DNA of 12,723 nt from an uncultured Clostridia bacterium (GTDB lineage: Bacteria; Bacillota; Clostridia; TANB77; CAG-508): assembly GCA_934167135.1 (NCBI GenBank), contig CAKPKI010000042.1, positions 1 to 12,723 of the forward strand, read 5' to 3'. This document shows positions 6,405 through 12,723 of this stretch, one piece after another. The notes under the pieces are model-generated. The model worked only from the letters and a program-made list of their open reading frames with translations, was not told the DNA's origin and made no database searches. The position numbers were made by a program, and so were the translations under genes. Positions within the stretch are counted from its first letter, which is position 1. The number at the start of each line of letters is the position of its first letter.

Positions 6405-7270
6405 TATTTTGTTTCCTCACTTTTATTAAATGCTTGCTTTAGAAACTCTTTTGAATTTGATATTTTTGATTTTAATTCTTTCTCTGCATTATCATAACTA
6501 AAATTATTAGGAAGTAATTCATCATTTCTAACAATTCTATTAGATAATCCAATAGAATCAACCATATCAAACATTCTAGAACTAGAATTTCCGTTTTTTC
6601 CAAATAGGTGAAAACTTTTTTTAAAAATAATTGAAAATGATAAACCATGGAATGAATTAGTTACAACTGAATCAGCATAATATATTAATGCAAGGAAATC
6701 CTCTGGTGTTACATTCCAAAAATATTTATCTGTTTTTAGTTTGTAGTCTTCTATCAATGTATTAACATTGTAAACATTGCATTTATTTCTTTTTGCTAAT
6801 TTTTCTGCATAATCATAAACATTTTTTTGTTGTAAAAATCCATATACTAATATATATTTCTCTTTCTTTAGTTTCTCTATTAATTTACTATGATTTATAA
6901 GTTCAATCCAATCTTTTGTTTCTAATAAATATACAGGATCTAATACCTGTTCAACATTAGTTATCCCTAAATTATTAATGATATTAACTCCTGTTTTTTC
7001 CCTTACAGATATGTTATCAAAATCACTTAATAATTTTTTATATCTATCTTTTTGATTATCAGGTAATTCATTCATTGCAATGCTTGCTGCATAGGACACC
7101 TTCTTACAATCATTATCTCTATTAACAAATCCAAGAAAAAAAGCGTCATCATTTCCTACTTCTCCTTTGGAACAATTCCAAACTTGATCACTTCCAGTAA
7201 TGTAAACCCTCGCATTTTCTAATTTGTTTTTTAAATCATCCATGTTTTTCATTCTTGGCGTTAGTCTCAA
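6404..7270 (-). pseudogene. polysaccharide pyruvyl transferase, C-terminal part (frameshifted)
   Basis: This open frame encodes the bulk of the pyruvyl transferase fold: VYITGSDQVWN near its start, KKVSYAASIA, NISVREKTGVNII, VLDPVYLL-x-x-x-x-W, and DSVVTNSFHGLSFSIIF, all hallmark stretches of the CsaB-like family that adds pyruvate ketals from phosphoenolpyruvate to sugars. The nominal TTG start (7270) has no proper RBS. The frame continues upstream as KKGKFIDNNLRLTPRM before meeting stops near 7315, and family members carry about 80 more N-terminal residues. Those residues lie in the adjacent frame at 7275-7496. Removing one base in the 7286-7298 region would join the two parts into a normal-length protein of 363 aa. 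As sequenced, the product would lack its N-terminal lobe and is probably inactive. Confidence 0.85.
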
Positions 7271-7274
7271 ATTA

Positions 7275-7496
7275 TTATCTATAAATTTTCCCTTTTTTAA
7301 AATCAGGATATCTTATTATAGGTCTTATCATTTTTTTTAATAGATTGTTTGTTTTAGGCTTATTAAAATAATTTGGCTGATAATCTATTATTTTTCCATC
7401 AAATCCACAGTCTTTTAAATATTTATATAATCCATATGTTTGCAATACTGCTCCATAATTGTAGGCACTATGGCATGTTATAGTTAAAAAGTCCAT
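7275..7496 (-). pseudogene. polysaccharide pyruvyl transferase, N-terminal part (frameshifted)
   Basis: A 73-residue fragment starts at ATG (7496-7494), one base after the stop of the upstream glycosyltransferase, whose last codons contain the GGAGG RBS. It opens with MDFLTITCHSAYNYGAVLQT. The N-Y-G-x-x-L-Q motif (residues 13-19) is the conserved first loop of polysaccharide pyruvyl transferases, and GFDGKIIDYQPNY continues the family pattern. The frame ends in two consecutive TAA codons right after PDFKKGKIYR, where the +1 frame carries on with the rest of the enzyme. The good start site shows that this is the true beginning of the gene and that the break is an indel in an A-rich run, not a separate small gene. 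Confidence 0.85.
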
Positions 7497-7497
7497 T

Positions 7498-8724
7498 TTA
7501 TTCCTCCACTATTTTTATTAAATTATTATAATATTTACATATATCTAAATCATCAATTATTTCTAATGATTTATTTGACATCTCCTTTATTTTTTTTTCG
7601 TCATCCAATAAATTTTCAATTTCTGTTTTTAAATTTTCAACAATGTTTTCATCTTTTTTAATTATTATAGATGAACCATTTATAACATATTCAGGAATTC
7701 CACCGGAATTTGTAGTAATAACTGGCAATCCACATGCTTCTGCTTCTTGTATTGTTAATCCAGCTGGTTCGTCCCACATTGATGGTAAAACTGCAAAATC
7801 AGAAATCTTATATAATTGATATATTTCATTATAATTAATATAACCAGTAAATATTATTCTTTCTTTGTTTTTATTTACTAACTCATCTAATTCTTTTTCA
7901 AAATCACTTTTTACTTTTGTATTAAAAAAATAACTACCGACAATTAATAATTTGAAATTTTTATATGTAACATAATTAATTGCCATTAATAATTGTTTTA
8001 TGCCTTTTTCTTCTGTTAATCTACCAACAAATATTATTACTTTTTCGTTGCTATCAATATGATATTTATTTTTTAGGATATTTTTTTCTGTTTCAGTAAT
8101 ATTTTTTTCAAATTTTTCATAGTCGATTATATTTTTTAAAGTCAAAAATTTCTTATTTTTTATCCTATCAGAAAAATTTTTCAAATCTTTTCCCATATAA
8201 TCACTAACAGAAATAAATTTGTTTGTTTTTTCAATTATATCTATACATCCAAAATCCATATTTACTTTATTATGGCAATGATAATAATATCTTCCTTCAT
8301 ACTTTAAATAATTTTTTTTCCACTTTAATGCTAAATATAATCCCGTACTATTCTCCAAAATAATTTTACCAAAGTCTTTTTTATGCAATAAACTAGATAT
8401 TTTTCTATAATATCCTAATCTTTGAAATATATAACTATATGCCATAACATTTTTTTTATGAAAAATCTTTGTAGCAACAAAAGAAATACATTGGTCTATA
8501 AATTTGTTTATTTTACCAACTTTAATATAATTAAAGTTGGTATTTTTAAATTTTTCTTTTGCAATTTTTTCAGCATTAAACTCGTATGCACAAATTATAT
8601 TTAAATTAACTTTTTTTTCTTTTTCTTGTGCTTTTGCTATATTTTCGATTAAGTTTTCTACTGCTCCACCTTTAACAGCAGGCACGGGAAAAACACTTCC
8701 CATTATTAAAGTTATATTTTCCAT
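7498..8724 (-). CDS. GT4-family glycosyltransferase, 408 aa (paralogue of the upstream gene)
   Basis: This is a GT-B-fold retaining glycosyltransferase. The N-terminal donor/acceptor loop is VPAVKGGAVENL (14-25), a central motif GRYYYHCHN lies at 144-152, GRLTEEKG at 234-241, and the E-x7-E catalytic/donor-binding motif is intact (E319 to E327 in WDEPAGLTIQEAEACG), followed by NSGGIPEY. The length is normal for GT4 and there is no membrane segment. It closely resembles the gene just upstream along nearly its whole length, so the two arose by duplication. It probably adds one sugar to the lipid-linked repeat unit in the cytosol; donor and linkage cannot be predicted. The ATG (8724-8722) lies four bases after the upstream stop, with AAAGGA before it. 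Confidence 0.88.
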   Translation of the reverse strand: MENITLIMGSVFPVPAVKGGAVENLIENIAKAQEKEKKVNLNIICAYEFNAEKIAKEKFKNTNFNYIKVGKINKFIDQCISFVATKIFHKKNVMAYSYIFQRLGYYRKISSLLHKKDFGKIILENSTGLYLALKWKKNYLKYEGRYYYHCHNKVNMDFGCIDIIEKTNKFISVSDYMGKDLKNFSDRIKNKKFLTLKNIIDYEKFEKNITETEKNILKNKYHIDSNEKVIIFVGRLTEEKGIKQLLMAINYVTYKNFKLLIVGSYFFNTKVKSDFEKELDELVNKNKERIIFTGYINYNEIYQLYKISDFAVLPSMWDEPAGLTIQEAEACGLPVITTNSGGIPEYVINGSSIIIKKDENIVENLKTEIENLLDDEKKIKEMSNKSLEIIDDLDICKYYNNLIKIVEE

Positions 8725-8728
8725 GTAA

Positions 8729-9952
8729 TTATCCTTTCTTCATAATATCAATAAAGTTATTATAATAATTATTTAATGTTAAGTCTTTAGATACTTTTTT
8801 AGAAGAAATTGACATTTCTTTTAATTTTGCTTCATCATTTAATAGCAAATTAATATTTTTACTTAAATTCTCAACTAAATCTTTGTTTCTTTCTATGATT
8901 ATTGCTGAACCATTGGTTGCATATTCTGGTATTCCACCAGAATTTGTTGTTATAATAGGCAAACCACTTACCAATGATTCTATAACTGTCAAAGGTGCTG
9001 GGTCATCCCAAATTGATGGTAAAACAGCAATATTAGCAATTGAATAAAACTTGTTGATTTCTTCATATTTTATAAAACCTGTAAAAATTACTTTACTTGA
9101 AATTGTTTGTACAATATTCTCTATTTCTTCTTGATATTTTGTTTTTGTTTTAAGTTCATTTAATGCAGAACCAAGTATTAATAATTTATAATTTTGATTA
9201 CTTACATTTTTTAGAGATTCTACTAATTCTTTAACGCCCTTTTCTGGAGTAATTCTACCTGTAAACAATAGTATTTTTTCATTGTCTTTTATACCATACT
9301 TTTCTTTTAATTTCCTTTTTTCATCAAAATTCAATTCATTTGAAAATCTTTTAACATCAATACAGTTTCTTAAAACAATAAATTTATCACTAGGCATGTT
9401 CATTAAATTTGCAATGCTATTTGCTATAAAATTACTAACACATATAATTTTTTTCGTACTTTTTATAATTTCAGAACAGCCATATGTACCTGGAAATTCA
9501 TTATGACAATGATAATAATATCTTCCAGAATATTTCAAATAATTTTTTCTCCATTTTAATGCCAAATATTGTGTTGGATGATTTTCCAGAATAACTTTAT
9601 CAAAATCATTTTTCTTTAATATTTTGCTACATTTATTTAGATAATAAAGTCTTTGAAAAATGTATCTATAACTTTGGCTATTCTCTTTCTTTAATATTTT
9701 TTTGGCTATTAAAAATGTTATTTTATCTAAAAATTTTACTAAAAAATTTACTTTTATAAAATTAAATTTAGATTTACTATATTTTTTTGACTCATTATAT
9801 GAAATATCATCAAATATTGAAATTATATTAAATTCCATTTTATTATTTTTTTCGTTTTCGTTTAATAAATTAACAACTATATTTTCTACTGCTCCACCTT
9901 TACTTGCTGGAACAGGTAAAAATCCAGATGTAATTATTGCTATTTTTTCCAT
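8729..9952 (-). CDS. GT4-family glycosyltransferase, 407 aa (variant D-x7-E motif)
   Basis: It has the same architecture as its downstream neighbour: VPASKGGAVEN (14-24), GRYYYHCHN (143-151), GRITPEKG (232-239), and NSGGIPEY near 337-344. In the motif that is normally E-x7-E, the first glutamate is an aspartate (D317 to E325 in WDDPAPLTVIESLVSG), while the paralogue keeps glutamate. WDDPAPL-type variants occur in other GT4 enzymes as far as I recall, so activity is likely retained. The two paralogues may use different donors or acceptors. The ATG (9952-9950) follows the polymerase stop by five bases, with AAAGGAG inside the end of the polymerase gene. Its role is the addition of a sugar to the repeat unit in the cytosol. 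Confidence 0.87.
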   Translation of the reverse strand: MEKIAIITSGFLPVPASKGGAVENIVVNLLNENEKNNKMEFNIISIFDDISYNESKKYSKSKFNFIKVNFLVKFLDKITFLIAKKILKKENSQSYRYIFQRLYYLNKCSKILKKNDFDKVILENHPTQYLALKWRKNYLKYSGRYYYHCHNEFPGTYGCSEIIKSTKKIICVSNFIANSIANLMNMPSDKFIVLRNCIDVKRFSNELNFDEKRKLKEKYGIKDNEKILLFTGRITPEKGVKELVESLKNVSNQNYKLLILGSALNELKTKTKYQEEIENIVQTISSKVIFTGFIKYEEINKFYSIANIAVLPSIWDDPAPLTVIESLVSGLPIITTNSGGIPEYATNGSAIIIERNKDLVENLSKNINLLLNDEAKLKEMSISSKKVSKDLTLNNYYNNFIDIMKKG

Positions 9953-9957
9953 ATTAA

Positions 9958-11220
9958 TTACTCTCCTTTAGATGTATCCATTACTTTTTGATCTACCAAT
10001 CCAAGTGCTAATATTAAAAATATATTTAATGCTGTTGGTGGAAGCCAAAATGCTCCTTCTATACATCCTACTATTGTCCATATAAATATTGATAATTTTA
10101 CAGCATTTTGTAACCACTTTTTTTTGTTCATTCGTTTCCAAACCTGATACAGTGTTCCATAAAATAACACTATTCCAATAATTCCTACTTGTACTAATAA
10201 CGCCAATGGAGTCATTTCATATGCTAATCCTACATTTTCAATAAATCCATTTGAACCAATAAACCATATAAAAATATATTTATATTGTGAAAAATTATTT
10301 AATACTTCAGTCAGTCCTTCAGTTCTTCCACTCATTGACATTATACTTGACTTGTCCATTGAACTAAATCTTGCAGCAATTGATGGAAAATACTTAAATG
10401 ATACTTCCACTAAAACCAAGCACATTAAAATAATTATTGCTTTTCTATATAAACTATTTTTATTTTTTTCACTTTCTAAAAATATTCCAAACAACATAAA
10501 TAGAACTATTCCTAACCAGCATGATCTTGAAAGTGAAAGAAAAACGCAAATTACAAACAATGCTAGTGATACATACATTAAAAAGCTTCTATTTTCTTTC
10601 TTTAAATATCCATAAACAATTGGATAGATAAGTAAAGCATTTACTCCATATAAGTTTCCATTTTGAAATGTACTTATTATTTTTGTTCCTATTCCAGAAC
10701 TATTATTATTATTTTTTTGTAAATACCAATTTGCACCATATGTTGTATAATCAGACAAATTAACGGTCAATCCTGGAACGCAAATCTTTTCTATTCCAAA
10801 AACATATTGTAATAAAGCATAAATACATATAAAAAAGAAACCGAAGCAAATAACTTTAATTACTTTTTGCAGTTTTTCTTTTGTATCAATTGTATCATAA
10901 GCAATTATAAACATTAATGGATATACTACCAACGGAATAATATAACCAATATTTTTGACAAATCCTCCTATAAGTAAATACTTAATAAGAGAATATAGCA
11001 TTAATATAATTAGTATATAACCACTCTTATTTATTTTCATGCGTCTATTCATTACTTTTTTCATAGTCCAAAAGAAAAAAGTAATTGCCAAAAACACATT
11101 TCCAACAGTTAATGGTATCCCAGATAATTTAATACCTGCCTTTGGAAACCAAATATTAAAAAATATAGTAATTAATAACACATTAAATAAAAATCCATTT
11201 TTTTCTTTAGTTTTGTCCAT
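9958..11220 (-). CDS. O-antigen ligase/polymerase family protein (Wzy-like), 420 aa
   Basis: A polytopic membrane protein with about ten to twelve hydrophobic helices. Between them lies a large hydrophilic loop (about 150-190) ending in ISTFQNGNLYGVNALLIYPI, then SLSRSCWLGIVL and later SGRTEGLTEVL. The N/G-rich N-x-x-G-x-x-A, the S-R-S-x-x-L and the GR motif are characteristic of the Wzy/WaaL (O-antigen ligase) superfamily. In a capsule locus with a flippase the expected role is polymerising repeat units on the outer face of the membrane. Two ATGs are possible. The one at 11232 abuts the AAAGGA directly with no spacer, so I prefer the ATG at 11220, 12 nt after it; the difference is four residues. 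Either way it overlaps the end of the upstream glycosyltransferase gene. Confidence 0.85.
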   Translation of the reverse strand: MDKTKEKNGFLFNVLLITIFFNIWFPKAGIKLSGIPLTVGNVFLAITFFFWTMKKVMNRRMKINKSGYILIILMLYSLIKYLLIGGFVKNIGYIIPLVVYPLMFIIAYDTIDTKEKLQKVIKVICFGFFFICIYALLQYVFGIEKICVPGLTVNLSDYTTYGANWYLQKNNNNSSGIGTKIISTFQNGNLYGVNALLIYPIVYGYLKKENRSFLMYVSLALFVICVFLSLSRSCWLGIVLFMLFGIFLESEKNKNSLYRKAIIILMCLVLVEVSFKYFPSIAARFSSMDKSSIMSMSGRTEGLTEVLNNFSQYKYIFIWFIGSNGFIENVGLAYEMTPLALLVQVGIIGIVLFYGTLYQVWKRMNKKKWLQNAVKLSIFIWTIVGCIEGAFWLPPTALNIFLILALGLVDQKVMDTSKGE

Positions 11221-12361
11221 TTTTAATCTCATTCCTTTTATATGAATTTAAATATTTTTTTTCAAATTTTGTAGTTTCTTTTATAATGTCATATTTTTTT
11301 ATTCCATCTGTAAAATTAATATTTTTTCTATTTATATTTTTTAAATACTTAAATATAATTTCAGTCCATATTTCTATTTTATTTTCTAAATTTATGAAAG
11401 TTATTTTTTTAGTTACCTTTGCAATTTTAGGTATTTCTGTTGAAACAACACATGGAAGTCCAGAAACTTGTGCTTCAACTGCTACCATACCCAATCCTTC
11501 ATACAAACTTGGAAACAAAAACAAATCCATTACTTGATATAATTCATTTATATCATTTCTTTGCCCTAAAAAATTAACACTATCTTCTATTCCTAATATT
11601 TTAACTTTTTCTTTCATTTCTTCCATTAAAGGTCCTTGTCCTGCAAGTAATAAAATAGAATTTTCTTTTTGTTTATGTACTTCATTAAATATATCAATTA
11701 AAAATCTATGATTTTTTTGTTCAACAAATCTACCAACATGACCAATTACTAGAGTATCATCTTCTATATTTAATTCTTTTCTTTTCTTTTTTCTTTTTTC
11801 TTCATCATATTTAAATTTATCTAAATCAATTGCATTGTTTAAAAGATAAACATTCCCATTGTCATATTCTTTGTTTCCAAATAACCATCTTCCAGCCAAT
11901 TCACTACAACACATATAATCAGTAGCAAAAACTTTACTAAATGGTCTTAATGTTTGTTTTAATGAATTTTTCTTTTTTTCTTTTTTATTAGTTGTACTAT
12001 GACTATGTGCAATTCTTACTGGAACACCAGCACACTTTGCTGCGAATAAACTAAAAACAGACAATGTATTAATATGAGAATGTACAATTTTATAATTTCC
12101 TTCTTTTAATACTTTTTTTAGTCTATTATGATACTTAAAAACTTTTTGATATGGTGGAATTAATATAACTTTACCACCTAGTTTTTCTATTTCTTCATAT
12201 GGAATATTTGTAGAATCATCATCACATATAAAGTCAAATTGTATTTTAGATTTATCTATATGTCTATAGTAATTCATTACAACAGACTCTACTCCTCCAC
12301 CAATCCATTTTCCTATAATCTGTGCTACCCTTATTGGATCATTATCTACCACAAAATTCAC
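11207..12361 (-). CDS. GT4-family glycosyltransferase, EpsF-like, up to 384 aa
   Basis: It opens with RVAQIIGKWIGGGVESVVMN (11-30), the glycine-rich loop of EpsF/CapM-like enzymes. It then shows YRHIDKSKIQFDFI, IVHSHINTLSVFS (92-104), HSHSTT (119-124), GHVGRFVEQKNH (207-218), GQGP (241-244) and an intact E-x7-E motif (E288 to E296 in LYEGLGMVAVEAQ). Length is typical. It likely adds a sugar to the undecaprenyl-linked intermediate in the cytosol. The longest frame begins at GTG 12361, but only two bases separate that codon from GGAG. The in-frame GTG at 12352 (10-nt spacing) is a better start and would shorten the protein by three residues. It is the first gene after the hairpin at 12370-12400, and its 3' end overlaps the polymerase gene. 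Confidence 0.87.
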   Translation of the reverse strand: MNFVVDNDPIRVAQIIGKWIGGGVESVVMNYYRHIDKSKIQFDFICDDDSTNIPYEEIEKLGGKVILIPPYQKVFKYHNRLKKVLKEGNYKIVHSHINTLSVFSLFAAKCAGVPVRIAHSHSTTNKKEKKKNSLKQTLRPFSKVFATDYMCCSELAGRWLFGNKEYDNGNVYLLNNAIDLDKFKYDEEKRKKKRKELNIEDDTLVIGHVGRFVEQKNHRFLIDIFNEVHKQKENSILLLAGQGPLMEEMKEKVKILGIEDSVNFLGQRNDINELYQVMDLFLFPSLYEGLGMVAVEAQVSGLPCVVSTEIPKIAKVTKKITFINLENKIEIWTEIIFKYLKNINRKNINFTDGIKKYDIIKETTKFEKKYLNSYKRNEIKNGQN

Positions 12362-12369
12362 TTCTCCTT

Positions 12370-12400
12370 AAAAAATCATTGCACTATACAATGCAATGAT
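12370..12400 (-). terminator. terminator-like hairpin just upstream of the EpsF-like gene
   Basis: On the minus strand ATCATTGCA (12400-12392) pairs perfectly with TGCAATGAT (12383-12375) around an eight-base loop and is followed by five more T (12374-12370). The RBS AAGGAG (12369-12364) comes directly after. The stem is AT-rich and of moderate strength. It could end transcripts of the priming transferase gene or act as a partial terminator or attenuator for the downstream operon. Confidence 0.55.
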
Positions 12401-12430
12401 CAAATATTTAAACTATCCATTATTGTATAA

Positions 12431-12439
12431 TTTATACCA
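12431..12439 (-). promoter_or_regulatory. extended -10 promoter candidate for the polysaccharide sub-operon
   Basis: On the minus strand TGGTATAAA (12439-12431) matches the extended -10 form TGnTATAAT with one mismatch. There is no good -35, as is usual for extended -10 promoters. It lies between the stop of the sugar transferase gene and the hairpin at 12370-12400, so a transcript from here would carry that hairpin in its 5' leader. Confidence 0.3.
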
Positions 12440-12487
12440 TATTTAAAAATTAATCTTTTCATAATTTATTAGCATTAATAAACTATA

Positions 12488-12723
12488 TTATTTTGCACCT
12501 TTTTTTAATAATACTACTTTAAAAACTCTAAAAAATATTTTAAAATCCATTGATAAAGACTGGTTATAAGAATAATATTGTTCTAGTTTTAATCTATCAT
12601 TAAAAGAAAGATTACTACGACCTTCTACAGCCCAAAGAGAAACAATTCCGCATTTTGTTTTTTCAATATCATCAAAGTATTCTCCCATATCTTCTTTTTC
12701 CCTAGGCAAATATGGTCTATTAC
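12488..12723 (-). CDS. priming undecaprenyl-phosphate sugar phosphotransferase, C-terminal 77 aa (cut by window edge)
   Basis: The frame is open to the right edge, and the visible part reads NRPYLPREKEDMGEYF, GIVSLWAVEGRSNLSFNDRL and a final hydrophobic/basic helix ending LLKKGAK. R-P-x-L-P-x-E, the G-(I/L)-x-x-x-W-x-V-x-GR-S block, and FxxRL-x-x-x-x-YY are the conserved C-terminal motifs of the bacterial sugar transferase (WcaJ/EpsL/RfbP-type) family, which starts repeat-unit synthesis by moving a sugar-1-phosphate to undecaprenyl phosphate at the membrane. An internal TTG at 12709 is only a codon within the gene. The stop is TAA at 12490-12488. The N-terminal part, including the membrane anchor, lies outside the window. 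Confidence 0.88.
   Translation of the reverse strand, partial: NRPYLPREKEDMGEYFDDIEKTKCGIVSLWAVEGRSNLSFNDRLKLEQYYSYNQSLSMDFKIFFRVFKVVLLKKGAK

Noticed and set aside
7275..7315. Programmed -1 ribosomal frameshift in the pyruvyl transferase gene
   Set aside because: Joining the two frames needs +1 (or -2), and no X-XXY-YYZ slippery site in the zero frame leads to the downstream frame. An indel in an A run is simpler.
9702..9971. Plus-strand 89-codon ORF
   Set aside because: It is antisense to the N-terminus of a clear GT4 gene; composition only reflects the AT-rich complement.
1..12723. CRISPR array, tRNA or rRNA genes
   Set aside because: No regularly spaced direct repeats and no cloverleaf or rRNA-like sequence were found on either strand by eye.

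Overview
The window is a very AT-rich stretch in which every supported gene lies on the minus strand, so transcription runs from right to left. Short intergenic gaps, strong AAGGAG/GGAGG ribosome binding sites, GTG/TTG starts, U-tailed hairpin terminators and TGG-coded tryptophan point to a low-GC Bacillota, probably a clostridial or related gut-type bacterium. Species cannot be told from the sequence.

Right part (about 3740-12723): the distal half of a Wzx/Wzy-type capsule or exopolysaccharide locus. In transcription order it holds the 3' end of a priming undecaprenyl-phosphate sugar transferase, an EpsF-like GT4 glycosyltransferase, a Wzy-type polymerase/ligase, two paralogous GT4 glycosyltransferases, a polysaccharide pyruvyl transferase broken by a one-base frameshift, a Wzx-type flippase, and an iron-sulfur protein of the FrhB/FdhB family. 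From the EpsF-like gene onward the genes overlap or nearly touch, and the run ends in a clear intrinsic terminator at 3740-3779. The pathway logic is: prime a sugar on undecaprenyl phosphate, extend it with the three GT4 enzymes, decorate it (pyruvyl transferase and perhaps the FrhB-family protein), flip it with Wzx and polymerise it with Wzy. A terminator-like hairpin and an extended -10 promoter candidate separate the priming transferase from the rest.

Middle part (about 2379-3735): a small module typical of integrative conjugative elements. A sigma-70 region-4-like protein is preceded by a leader with a well-placed upstream ORF, an internal intrinsic terminator, a competing hairpin and an RBS-overlapping hairpin. 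It is followed by its own strong terminator and by a 390-base gene-free stretch rich in inverted repeats, including a locally GC-rich hairpin.

Left part (1-2378): a stand-alone ABC-type ATPase fused to a TOPRIM-like domain (OLD-family layout, a plausible anti-phage cargo gene), a decayed VanZ-like gene fragment, a 45-residue small membrane protein, and an elaborate hairpin at the left edge. I read the left 3.5 kb as mobile-element or remnant DNA abutting the 3' end of the polysaccharide operon; this is inference from gene content.
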